Shown here: positions 1-10,334 of the stretch, piece after piece
Layout of the letters: every line of letters starts with the position of its first letter
Numbering within the stretch: position 1 is the stretch's first letter
Source of the DNA: Chamaecyparis obtusa
Lineage: Eukaryota > Streptophyta > Pinopsida > Cupressales > Cupressaceae
Length of the DNA stretch: 64,000 nucleotides
Assembly: GCA_027943335.1 (NCBI GenBank)
Contig: BSBK01004083.1
Span: 124,001-188,000, forward strand
Direction: 5' to 3'
Program-made: the position numbers and the translations under genes
Notes under the pieces: model-generated
Seen by the model: only the letters and a program-made list of their open reading frames with translations
What the model was told of the DNA's origin: nothing
The model's database searches: none

Positions 1-2091
1 TCCAAAATTGGTAATTTCAACTACAATGTCATTAACAGTCATGGTGTGAGCCTTACCTTTTTCTGGAGATACAAGAAGGGTAGGATTTTTCGGTTCATCG
101 GTAATGTCAACGATGACTGGTTTGTCTACTCTGAGTACTCCTTTTCCTTTTCCGGTGTCACGAACCGGTGGAGCTGTTGCCTTTTGGCGTGCTTCCTCTG
201 CTTTTTGCTGTGTCCGAAGTAGGTTGTTCCAGACGGCTACTCCTTCAGGATGGACTTTCTCGGTTTCTCCAATCAGCAAGCGGTTTGTTCTTTTCTTTAT
301 CAAGAAATTCTACTGGTTTAGTTCAGCTTATTGACTTGCTTCTTCTAGAGTGAGATGATTTTGCACTTCTAGCAGAGCTTGAATCCTTAGCTCTTTTTCC
401 TTTTCCATTGAAGCTTTCCACTTGCCTTGAAGGATATTCAACAGATCCTTAGGCAGTACCTTCTGAAGCTCAGTAGGGCTTAGATTGAACTTATGCAGGC
501 ATTCAACGATAGCCTCTTCAATTTTTCTTCGGTCTTCATCATTTGCCAAAGTGTATCTTCGACTAACATTAGCCATTCTTCCGATTTCTTTCAGTCCTGT
601 TATGAATTCATCTATCGTTGGTTTACCTTTTCTTGGTGGATCCACCTTTGCTTGCTTGCTGGTCCTCTTCTTTCTTTCGCTAAGTGGAAATGTATCCTCC
701 GAATCGGTTTCTTCTACTTTTTGCTCCTGTGTGCTAGGCTCCGGTTGAGCTTTTCTCTTTTGTGCTATTGGTGGTGCAGTTTCCGATTTCTTCTTTGGCG
801 CGTGCGATCTATTGACATAGACATTCTTGATTGGCGCCTACTTTAAATTCTTCTCTATCTCCTCATAGTTTCCAAACCGTTGAGCACCGGGATCCAGATG
901 TGCTTTTTCCAGGGCCTTTACGTACATCGTTGCAAATTTTGCTGTGATTTCGTATCCAAACTCAGGTGCGTACTCATTTCTTGGTTCTACTACTTGAATG
1001 ATGCAGAAGTCAGTAGACACCAGAAAACATACCTCCTTTTTGTATTTTTCAACAACAGTTGATGGGATTCTTTCTCTAGCATGCATTTTTAGTTGAAATG
1101 CATTGAAGTGATTGGTCATTTCCTTGTCAAATTGGTCTCCCAGTTCGTTAGCCATATCACTGATTTGCATCATGACCGGTTGATCTGTTGTCCACGTTAC
1201 TTTTCCTTTCCCGAGAAAGAAATTAGAATAGTAGAAGTAAAGACATACCAAGAGTGTTCCAAATTTCAATGATTTCTTCTTGACGATGCCCAGCTTCTTC
1301 ATGTTTTCAAAGATTTGTCCTCTTAGCATTTCGCATAAATCATATTGCGCGTCATGAACAATTTTGTAAGCTGCATGTATGCCTCCACCCGGTATGCTGT
1401 TGAGGTTACTTGATTGATATACTTTGTAACCAATTATAGTTGATGCGAACCGAACAACTGGATCCTCAATGTCAGTTACGATCATCAATCGCTTGTCAAA
1501 TTTTGATTTTGTCAGGTTAGCCACCACTGCATTAGATATGGTTCTTAGAGTAAGCACTTCTCCCTAATTGCAAAACCCAGTTACCCTGTAAAGATCATCT
1601 TTTGTGATTGAAGTGCAGATTCCTCTCATACGCCAAAATCTTGGATCATGCACCCGACTGACTACCATTCGAATCCACTCAGGTTTGAAGATAACCGGAT
1701 ACGAGACTCCATTTATAATTCCTGACGATACCAGCTTTGCGTAGCCTTTGGGATGATTACCATCAGGGCACAGCAAGCGATACTTGTTCTATATGTACGT
1801 TTCTCCTAGCTCTTCTTGCTTAGCATGAATAAACGCAGTTACATCTTCTGTCAAGAGCACTCCTTTAGGTATTGAGGAGAGCGCGCCAGCCATGTCGATT
1901 TCCCTATCTTGATTTGGGGAGATGTCAAAAGGACTACGCTCTGTTTGATTTGCAGGAACAAGCTTTGCCTTGAATGATGAGGATGCCATTGCTCTCACTT
2001 GGTTGCTAGAGATGATTAGATCGATCTGACTGATAATCTTACTCAATGATCGAGTTGCAAGAATATTGCTCGAGCAAAGATTAGATAACAT
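1..2091 (-). pseudogene. Unrecognised ~700-codon reading frame in LTR-element interior, five internal stops, runs off window
   Basis: One frame stays open from an ATG at 2091 to the window edge, broken by stops at 1789 (TAG), 1564 (TAG), 838 (TAG), 328 (TAA) and about 310 (TAG), with no frameshift. Segments read in order: a short Ser/Lys-rich start, a block with WIRMVVSRVHDPRFW, a long helical block with GYKVYQSSNLNSIPGGG and KVTWTTDQPVMMQISDM, a Lys/Glu-rich linker (QKRKAQPEPSTQEQKVEET) and a basic/acidic tail. I see no reverse transcriptase, integrase, protease or zinc knuckle. The arrangement faintly recalls the plant-mobile-domain-like 'putative plant transposon protein' regions carried by some LTR elements, but I do not claim that identity. 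It lies downstream, same strand, of a zinc-knuckle gag remnant. Four of five stops are TAG, as expected from CAG decay. Confidence 0.55.
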
Positions 2092-2131
2092 AAAATCGCA
2101 AGGTAAAAAGGAAAGAGTTCTCCTTCTTTTC

Positions 2132-2139
2132 TTTTATAG
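2132..2139 (-). promoter_or_regulatory. Possible TATA box before the unrecognised frame
   Basis: On the minus strand the sequence reads CTATAAAA, about 41-48 bp before the ATG at 2091. With a usual TATA-to-start distance of about 30 bp this leaves only a very short leader. It suggests, but does not show, that the downstream frame has its own transcript rather than being read from the LTR. Confidence 0.3.
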
Positions 2140-2380
2140 GATTAAGGCATAACGGTAATTACCAAACGGTAACTATTTGTTAAACCGCTATAGTAATAAA
2201 TGCCTCACCTAACCTTTCTTGACGCCTTTTCTAACCGGTAGTCTGACTTTTTCGATTAGGCATGTCTCGGTTGATCTCCTCATGTCCTTCCGATTTGTTC
2301 TATAGCCTGAGTGAGATAGGACTCACCAGTTCTACCGGGAACGATAGTTGTACTACCGGTTCTCTCTAGGCCTTGAAGAC

Positions 2381-3735
2381 TTAATTAGCAGAAGAAATAT
2401 CACCATCTTGTGATGATGATTTTGCCTCCGTTGCCTCCTCGGCAGAGTTCTTTGATTCCTTGACAAACCATATTTTCTTCACTACTTTCTTGGTTTCTTT
2501 GTCTTTGTTGTTTCTTTTATTAGAACTCAAGATCTTCACCCTCGGTCTGTCTGATCCTTTGTTTCTATTCTTGATCTGGTTCCAGCAGTCTTTAGCTAGG
2601 TGACCGACTTTGTTGCAGTAATGGCAGACTATACCGGTTGCTTTCCATGGATTCATCCCTCTTGGATTAGGTGGTCCGCTCCATGATTCTCTATTGCAAT
2701 GCATCTCTTTGTTTGGATGCGTAGTTGCATTCCGGTTTCTACCTTTTTTCGAGAATACCGGTCTGGATGATTTGAATGTCAGTCTTTGATTTGCATTCTT
2801 TAACTTTGTGTCCGAATTTGTTGCAGGCATAACAGTATCCCTTGAAGCTTCCCCTACTTGCGTTGGACACGGATATGGGACAGGACCAGCACTCATTGGT
2901 CTTGTGGCCCTTTTTGCAACAGTTTTTACAGTAACTATTGTTGGTTCTTACCGGTGCATTTCTGCAGTCATTCGTGTCATGACCTGATTTTCCACTAAGC
3001 TTACAAGAGGTGTAAAAGTTTTTCCTACCTCTTTGTTCTAACGTCTTCCTTTTGTTGACTCCATCGGTAAATCCGAGACCGGTGTGATCATTGTGCCTTC
3101 GTTGAGCATTGAGTTGCTCATCAAGCTTGACCGAGCTTTCATTGTATCTTCTCAGCATTTCATTCCTTCTTTCAAGGACTTTCATTTGTTCTTTGAGTTG
3201 ATATATCTCGATCGCCAGCTTCTTGCATGCTTCATCTCTAACCTACCATACTTTATGCATATTGGCATTTTCCTGGGTGGCAATCAACAGGTCCTCTTGG
3301 AGTTGCATAATGAGGAGTTCATTGGTTCTTGCAGCTTCCTCTACTTGGTTCATTGCTTTTTCAGAGGTTGTTGATGTCTTGACTGTTGTGTTCCTTTCGC
3401 TTTCAGTTTTTCATTTCTGCTCAATCAGTTCAGTCATTCTTAGAGCATTTAACTTTTGCTCCCTTTTGAGATCAGCAATCTGACCGGTTAGGATCTGATT
3501 CTTTTCCGTAAGCTCAGAGACTGCTTCCTCGGCCTCATCAGACCCACTCTGCCTAGAGAGCTCGTTGATGGTTTCATTGCTCTCATTTAATTGCAGAGCT
3601 AGCTCCTTTCTCTTTGCAAGTGACTTCCTCAGTCTATTTTCCAGCGAGGCAATAATGTCATTGGCTTCCTCTAGCTGTTTCTAGTACCGGTAACCCTCCA
3701 TGATCTCTTTCTCAAGTTGTTAAACTTTTATTGTA
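2381..3735 (-). pseudogene. Gag remnant: coiled coil plus four CCHC zinc knuckles
   Basis: Immediately inside the primer-binding site the minus strand encodes a long heptad-rich Leu/Glu/Lys region (about 3735-3100, for example ELALQLNESNETINEL and LLIMQLQEDLLIATQ), broken by at least two stops. It is followed by four retroviral-type zinc knuckles: CKLSGKSGHDTNDC (second Cys replaced by Ser), CKNCCKKGHKTNEC, CYACNKFGHKVKEC and, after a frameshift near 2745, CHYCNKVGHLAKDC. A basic stretch and an acidic Ser-rich tail end at a TAA at 2381. Zinc knuckles of this form belong to gag nucleocapsids and bind nucleic acid. The usual gag N-terminal (UBN2-like) part seen in the Copia elements elsewhere in this window is missing, so this is a rearranged, probably non-autonomous derivative. 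Confidence 0.65.
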
Positions 3736-3744
3736 TATAGAACT

Positions 3745-3760
3745 GTGCCTTGATACCAAT
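3745..3760 (-). other. Primer-binding site (initiator Met-tRNA type)
   Basis: The minus strand reads ATTGGTATCAAGGCAC directly after the LTR end. This matches the TGGTATCA core that pairs with the 3' end of initiator methionyl-tRNA in many plant LTR elements. It fixes the element's orientation as minus and the inner LTR edge at 3761. Confidence 0.75.
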
Positions 3761-4871
3761 TGTCGTTACCTTACCGGTTGCTGAGAGGGGGGGTGAATCA
3801 GAAAATACTAAATCTTATTGTTTAAAACTTGTAGACAGATTCTTGAATGCAAAGTAGAAAGTCAACAGTCATTCACAAGTATAAACTGAATCACACAGAT
3901 CTACACAAGTATTTGTACGTGGAAACCTTTGGTTAGAGAGAAAAAACCACGGTGAGACAAAGCTCACAACTTCACTAGTTCTAAATGAAGGTGCCCTGTT
4001 AGGAGCATATAAAGCACTTGCTAAGGTGCTACGTGGTTAAGGGATTTTTACAAAAGATCATTTAGGATCTAAGCCCTGTTAGGAGCTGCCTGGTTACAGG
4101 ACTTTGAACATCAACAAGATGTTACCCTGTTAAGGGATTTTTACAACAAACCGATTAGGTTCACCCTTTTAGAGGGATTTGTATATGATGTAATACCTTT
4201 CAAAAGCAGTGATCTATGATGACACTAATTGTTTGATTAGATCATACCTGTAGATTTCTTCCCATGTTTGTCTAGTTGTTGATCTTCTTTCCTTCCTTCA
4301 CCTTTGTGCCTGTAGCACTCCTCAGAAGATTTCTTTCCTCTGCTCTCTACGATTTCCACTTCTTAACAACAGCAACCTACTTTGCATCCTATAACTAATA
4401 TTTATACAAGAGTGATCCTCTTGACTCATAGAACCGCTGGGGAATAAACTTGACCATAAAATATGCAACGCAAGAAAGCTATGCATTGTGATCTAGAGTT
4501 TATCTTGAGATCATCCGTAAAACTTAAAGCTAACTCTTGTCGAAAGGTTAACTTCGCATCAGAGTAATGGATGTCTCACATAATCAGGCTCTTAACTCAA
4601 ACTATTCCACAAAGACTGGACCGGATTTTTCTATCAGTTAGATCGGTACCGGTTTGTCGTTGGATGCTGAATAAGACCGATACTGAGTACTCGGTTTAGT
4701 CTACCGGTTTATCTAACTACTTAGTGGACCGGTGCATATCCTATGTGCTTCATCTACTAGTGTGTCATCTAAATAATGCGAGTGACCAGTGATCTTCAAT
4801 CGGTGTGAATGGGTTTGATGAAATACACTAATGACAACTTATATTGCTAATGATGAAATACACTAATGACA
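3761..4871 (-). repeat. 5' LTR of minus-strand LTR element
   Basis: The LTR starts with TGTCGTTA next to the primer-binding site and ends with the matching TAATGACA, at either 4836 or 4871 because the last 35 bp are duplicated. It carries the run of G and GTGAATCAG near its inner edge that is also present in the Copia LTRs at 22017 and 42332, and several 'ccctgttaggag'-like internal repeats (about 3990-4170). The 3' LTR is outside the window. Confidence 0.7.
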
Positions 4872-4881
4872 ACTTATATTG
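4817..4881. repeat. 35-bp tandem duplication at the LTR outer edge
   Basis: A segment beginning GATGAAATACACTAATGACA occurs twice, at 4817 and 4852, offset by exactly 35 bp. It makes the true outer LTR end ambiguous. It could be a slippage product or an imperfect target-site copy. Confidence 0.8.
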
Positions 4882-7041
4882 ATTCACAAAATATTTAAGA
4901 CTTTAACCTTAGAATCCTGTTAAAGAACATCATTTAAAACATTAAAATTGTGGAAACATTGTATATAAAACTTTCATTTCAGGGTATTCATGATATTGCC
5001 AAGGAATTGGGAGAGTAGGTGAAGGGGGTGAGGGGTTTCCCAGAATGAAACACCAAATGAGCAGGCATCCATTCATGGCATATTCTATATGTACATTTCT
5101 GGCTAATAGTTTAAATGCAAAAGAGACAAAAAAAAAAGGCATGCATAAAATCCTAAATTTAACATACAAAATGGTGGAGACTTCTGTGCAGAATTTCTCG
5201 CATTTAACATGAGGATACAGGAAGATTTATGCACAAAGGCTCTGAGATTAAATGTTACAACAAAGGAATTTATGCACAAATTCTAACAAATTTAATATTA
5301 GAGAAAACTCCAAAGATTGGGATTATAGCTTGGCAAGATTTATGTACAAATTTTCTGAGACTTAATATTAAATGAAAAAAATTGAACACAAAACTGCTGA
5401 GATTTTTGCAGAAAAATTGAATTTATCAGTAGGACTTGGAGTCTGCACAAATCATGTGAGAACTAACATGGAATCAATGGAGATTATGCACAAACTTTAC
5501 AGCACTTCATCACGACTAGGGCAGATTTATGCACAAGCCTTCCAGGCAAAACCTTAATTTCTAGGAATTATATAAGAAGATTTAGGAACCAAATTTATAT
5601 AATTCAATATTTTTATAAATAAATTTGAAATGCCAATTCTTTAAATTTCTCACACTACTTTTCCTGAAGTGCTTCATGAAATCTTTCTAAACATTAACGT
5701 TATAATTTAGGTTAGATTTAACAGTATGCCTTTAAAATATTTGACAACAATAAATGATATTCCTTAGATACGACACTAGCAGTAAGGAGATGTACACGTG
5801 ATCTCCTGACATTTAACATGAGAATTAAAGTAAATTGTGCAATAATTTCTATACTGAACAATAAAATATAAGTAAATGTGTTCGTAAATTAACAAATAAC
5901 TTTTGTAACATAAACAGCTCAGAATGGGTGAATTAAAGCCTTTGTCAAGTAGTCAAAAGATAGTGGCTTTCACAACAAAGACCCTGCTTGAAATGCCCAG
6001 AGGACCTGATAAAGTGTTAAAATTCAATAAATTGCAGCGTCCAACTCATTGATAGGACACAAGCCCAAACCAACAGGGCAAGGTGCACAAACAAGAAAAA
6101 GATACCTCTTTGTTGTGACATGTAAGACCACAAGGAAAATTTACCAAACCCAAAAGGCTATTAAAACTGGGAGGAATTATGCATACCATATATGAAATTC
6201 AACCTTAGATCCTGGGGACATCTATGCACGGAACTTTCTGACACTTTACATTAAAAATCCAGAAATTCATTCCCACTTTTTGCAATTTTACATCAGAATT
6301 TGAGAGTGCGTTAATATGTGAGATTTAACATGGAGATCAAGGATATCTATTCACAAACTTTCAGAATTGTCACACAAACTATGGAAAATGTATGCACAAA
6401 ACTTGCAGAAATTTTCTAAAATCTAACAATACATCTGAGAATACTTATCAACAGTTATTCTTAGTTTTAAGACTGGAACCAATGTATGCACAAATCTTCT
6501 CACAATAAAAAAGATATTAGAAGTGGAAGGAGAAGAGCTCAAGTAGTCAAAGTGTTGTAGCTTCCAAAGTAGAGCAGTGTACTAAAATCCAGGATTTTGA
6601 ACATGATAAATTGTTAATGTTAGATAGAAGGTTGTGTCCATTTGGTTGGATGTAGTGGAACATGAGTATGCAAGTCTTTGACAACTTTGACAGAAGAGAT
6701 ACCTCTAAGTTGTAACATCTAGTTCAATATCAAACTCGGAGAAATTTCACGTTTTTTTTAATGACCAAAAAATACAAAAAGCTGGGGAGATTTCATAAAG
6801 AATTCTGATATGTTAGATTGGAAAATAGGAAAACGTTTACAAAATAAGCGAAAATTTCTGAGATTTAGAATTTAAACCTAGGAGATTCAAAGGCAAACTT
6901 TCACATACGATTTAACTCCAGAATCTCTGAGATCTAACACTGACCTAAGTCGATGTGAACTCAGTAATCTACTGCAAGAATTAAGCCTAAATTTCTAAAC
7001 AGGGGAGAAGATACACAACAAATTATTCAATGAATACCTAC
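4882..7041 (-). other. Presumed first intron of the MSAP-like gene; degenerate TATGCACAAA repeats
   Basis: No coding segment is recognisable here. Since the exon at 7042-7257 ends at a good splice donor and no second exon appears before the LTR element at 4871, I read this as intron 1, continuing through the retroelement and out of the window. It contains about eleven diverged copies of a motif close to TTTATGCACAAA (near 5229, 5268, 5338, 5451, 5486, 5527, 6223, 6347, 6390 and 6483), often followed by a CTGAGATTTAACAT-like phrase. That is the trace of an old tandem repeat. Confidence 0.5.
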
Positions 7042-7257
7042 CTTTTGGGGGGCGATTTGCTTGCGCTTTTCTGTCACTTGACGGTGAAGCTGCTCAGAGA
7101 TTTGTTCACAAATTCCACATTTGATGTAAGGAATATCTTCCTTTCGAACAACTGCATTTTGTTTTTTAGGACCTCCAATTGCTCTGCCAGAAAATAATGT
7201 AACAACAATAACAAATACCACGGCAGTTAATCTCAACAAAGCCATTGCATTTGCCAT
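7042..7257 (-). CDS. Exon 1 of MSAP/canopy-like ER protein (saposin-like)
   Basis: The 72-codon exon opens with a signal peptide (MANAMALLRLTAVVFVIVV, then LFSGRAIGG) and continues into a conserved start of a small cysteine-rich domain: EDIPYIKCGICEQISEQL followed by HRQVTEKRKQIAPQK. The CxxC pair and Tyr-Ile-Lys-Cys context resemble plant proteins annotated as TLR4-regulator/MIR-interacting MSAP (canopy-like), predicted ER-lumen proteins. The exon ends AAG|GTAGGT at 7042/7041, a strong donor in phase 0. Later exons with the remaining conserved cysteines are not visible and would lie beyond coordinate 1. The frame is intact and codon use looks normal, unlike the surrounding transposons, so I take it as a living gene start. 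It could instead be a retained gene fragment. Confidence 0.65.
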
Positions 7258-7284
7258 CCAAATCCTCTCTGCTACAGTTAATGG

Positions 7285-7305
7285 TCTCTGTGATATATAT
7301 TCACT
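7285..7305 (-). promoter_or_regulatory. TATA-like core promoter of the MSAP-like gene
   Basis: The minus strand reads GAATATATATCACAG about 40-50 bp before the ATG at 7257, an AT-rich TATA candidate at a plausible distance for a short leader. Confidence 0.45.
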
Positions 7306-7470
7306 GCATATTTGCGCTTGAGTATATTTACTCTGTATATCTACTTATGGCATTTATAAAATTTTCCGAAAATATATTGTCTTTAATTTGTATTTTGAAT
7401 ACGTGTTGACTGTTACGGCTACCGTGAGCCCACTCAATGGAGTATTTGAATGGCATTAAATATTTCGACT

Positions 7471-7590
7471 ATTGGTTCCGTAGATCTTGGAGGCTTCGTG
7501 ATTGGTAGAAAAAGGTAGCGATAGAAGATGATTGGTTCCTGTCTGTTTGGAGCCTTTCTGATTGGTCAGAAGGAATTAGTATGATGTAAT
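7471..7590 (-). promoter_or_regulatory. Four CCAAT boxes at exact 30-bp spacing upstream of the MSAP-like gene
   Basis: ATTGG (CCAAT on the coding strand) occurs at 7471, 7501, 7531 and 7561. The first and third units are alike over about 28 bp (ATTGGTTCC, then TTGGAG and CTT), so the array descends from a 60-bp duplication of a 30-bp repeat. A fifth CCAAT lies at 7723. The array sits 214-304 bp before the ATG, within usual NF-Y range. I see no complete ER-stress element (CCAAT-N9-CCACG). Confidence 0.6.
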
Positions 7591-8118
7591 TAGGATGCGA
7601 TTGTGGTGGGCCCTTTTATTTTTCATAACGATGAGTTCTATGTGAGGAGGATTATTTTTATTTCAAAAGAACGTGCCACAAAAGGACCCCATGGGAAAAT
7701 TGTTTTATATATAAATTTTGCAATTGGTTGAGGCTGTCAAACTTACAAATAAGTTGGTTAGGAGGTCATTTTTTTAAGAAGGGAGGTCATAATGACCGGA
7801 GGAAGGAATGTATTTTTATGAGATTCAACATTCTAAAAGATCAAGATATACTAAATTAAATTATTTTCAAGTTTTTTTGCTATAAATTTTGAGTAAGAAA
7901 CAAGTTGTTTTGTTAAGTCTTACATTTTCAAAAAGTTCATTAGACTATCCATCTTTAAATTGTTTTCAAACTAACTTCAAATATCTCTATACGCTACACA
8001 ATATTTGATAAAATCTCATTTTATTTACACGACTCTTTTAGTGCAATAGATACAAGTCCTTTCTTCTAACTCTTCTTTGGATAGCTTCCATCTACCAATT
8101 TCACAACTAAGATAATTT
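7591..8118. other. AT-rich intergenic DNA, nothing recognised
   Basis: Apart from the CCAAT at 7723, I see no coding motif, RNA gene or repeat boundary here. Weak open frames on the minus strand at 8025-8222 have no recognisable domain and run into the LTR fragment. Confidence 0.5.
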
Positions 8119-8936
8119 TGTTGGATTATTGAGAGGGGTGAATTAGTAATTTGTGATTCAAAAAATCTTAAAATTTTATTATGATTCAACTTGGTAAGAC
8201 AAATTTCAATACCAACCGACAACAGTAAATTAACTTATCAATCAACAATATCGTGAATAATAAATATTCAACACATATAACACTAGTATTTAACGTGAAA
8301 ATCTAATTTGGAAAAAACCACTGTGGGAATTGTCACCCACCAAACAAATACTCTTCCAAAGTATGTTCGGTTAAAAGTCAATCTTGTTAAAGATTACAAT
8401 GCACATTGTTAAATGTGACCTTTTTAGGGGATTTGTCTTAGATCTGTTAGGATCTTCACCCTGTTAGGAGTGGCCCGGCTAAAGGTCTTCAAACATTCTT
8501 CTAGAATGTCACCTCTCTCAAGGTTTTATAATAAGACTGTTAAGTCCACTCGGTTAAGAGATTTTTGTGCTACAAATGTTAATAAGCAACAGTATAAAAA
8601 TTGATCTATAAATCTACAACTACCTCTTGCTTAGTCAGATCCTTTATGCACTCATTGTCTTCACTTCATTTCATCACTTTCCACTGGCTTCAACACTTCA
8701 TCAATCTCTACTTGCAGACTCGGATTTCAATCTTTTTCTTCTTCACTGCATCACTCTATTATACATCCACCCTTCAATTTTGCTAGCTTGGTTTCCATTC
8801 AATTTCATCCTTTATATAGACTTAATTTTGCCTCTTAATCTCCTTTATTATGTTTTCCTCTATTTATTCTCAACCATCAGATCATCCTCTTAAATTGATT
8901 CAATGAATTTAGAACTTGGTAAAATATTTTATCATC
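8119..8936 (-). repeat. Orphan Copia LTR fragment
   Basis: This aligns almost end to end, with few gaps, to the first 820 bp of the LTR at 22017-22836 (shared phrases include GAGAGGGGTGAATTAG-like start, ACCCTGTTAGGAG-like repeats and ATCATCACCTC at the end). It starts TGTTGGATT and stops abruptly at 8936, where the next LTR element begins inside its own LTR. The junction therefore joins two truncated LTRs. Confidence 0.75.
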
Positions 8937-10173
8937 ACCTCGACCCTGACCTAGGGTGGAGTCTACCTCGTCCTTGACCCAGATTTTAAATTTCAAGATT
9001 TTCTGATTTCCAAGTATCAGGTTTCTAAAAGATTCTTTTTCTCACCTCCGAGTCAGCCATTTCTGGTTTCGAAATGGTAAATCCTCAAATTTCATTTAAT
9101 ATGGGTCCATTTCTAGGGGTTAAGGTTAATTGGGATTTAATTCCCCAATGTCAGCCTTCTCTAGAGATTTGTGCCCTAGTTCACTATAAAAGGAGGTCTT
9201 TCTCTCTCATTTTCACATCTCATCTCAAGCAATTTCATGAGCAAGCTCTCAAGTGCAAGCAAGTGAATTCAAACATTCAAGCAAGCCTTCAAGCCTTCAA
9301 GTGTTCAAGCATTCATTCATCAAGGAGATCCATTGTTAGCCATTGAAGGATTCAATCTCTTTGGAGCCCCCTTGAAGATCCACCCTTCCACATTCATCCA
9401 AGTCAATTTCTATGCAAAGATCCATTCAAGATTGGTGTTGAAGATCAAATGACATTGATTTGAGACATCCTACATTCATTCTACATCCATTGGAGCATCC
9501 TTACTTGTGGATTTGAGGATTCAAATCCTCTACAAGGACTTCAACATAAGCAAGGTGAATTGTTTCATTTACTTTGTTTATGCACATTACAATTTCAATT
9601 CAATTTCAAGGTTAATTCCTAAATTGGGGTTTGACCAAGGCAAACCCCCCATACAAATGACAAAACCCTCTTTTTCTTGCAGGTATAGGTGCGAAACTAT
9701 GGATCTGAGCTTGGATTTGGATACCTTTTTCGGCAAACTTTTGAGATCTACGAATAAAGTCAAAGTTGACCTTTAGAATATTAATGTAGCCTTTGACATT
9801 TTATCGGGGTCAAAGACTACTTGCTATTAGAAAGATAAAAGTTTTTTGGGTTTTCTTCGTCTTAGCATTTCCAGTCCGAAACAGGTTGCAAAATTGCCCG
9901 AAACTGCACACAGACATCAGAAATCAACATTTTCCAGATCTGCCTTATTTTGAGGTTAGTATTTGTCTTTCAATTATTTCAGATTTCAAGCACAACTCCT
10001 TTATAGGGAAATATAAAGTTTTCTTCCTTTTTCATATTCTCCATAGATTGATTCGATTGTGCATTAACCTTTTGGTTGATCAATTTGGATCTCTCCTTTG
10101 GGAATTTGGATTTAGAAGTAGATCTCATATTTCCCCCATACATTTTAGGAGGAACACTATTTCATTCTATTCA
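8937..10173 (+). repeat. 5' LTR (outer ~250 bp missing)
   Basis: It is collinear with 15096-16309 of the 3' LTR. A TATA box (CACTATAAAAGGAGG) lies at about 9182. Downstream comes a run of TTCAAG hexamers (9230-9320) and a conserved block (TTCAAGGTTAATTCCTAA, then GGGTTTGACCAAGGC) before the end at TATTCA. Confidence 0.8.
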
Positions 10174-10190
10174 TTTTGGTGAACTCGACA
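10174..10190 (+). other. Primer-binding-site candidate
   Basis: TTTTGGTGAACTCGACA directly follows the 5' LTR, exactly where the two LTR copies stop matching. A related TTTTTGTGAATTCGACT follows the LTR ending at 40280, so the site is shared by the family. The priming tRNA is not identified. Confidence 0.5.
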
Positions 10191-10334
10191 TACTTTCCTT
10201 TCTTTTGTGGAATTGGATGCCCTATTATGTTTTGTTGTGTTAGATTTCTCTTTTATGCTAATTAGATTGCAAAAATACAAAAATATTCATGCTTTATGTG
10301 TTCTTAGTTTAGTTCATTTGCATTGCATTGGTTT

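Noticed and set aside
4942..5169. 75-codon minus-strand frame
   Set aside because: No signal, domain or splice context convinces; it lies in repeat-bearing intron sequence.
7258..7700. ER-stress response element in the MSAP-like promoter
   Set aside because: CCAAT boxes are present but no CCACG at the required 9-bp spacing was found.
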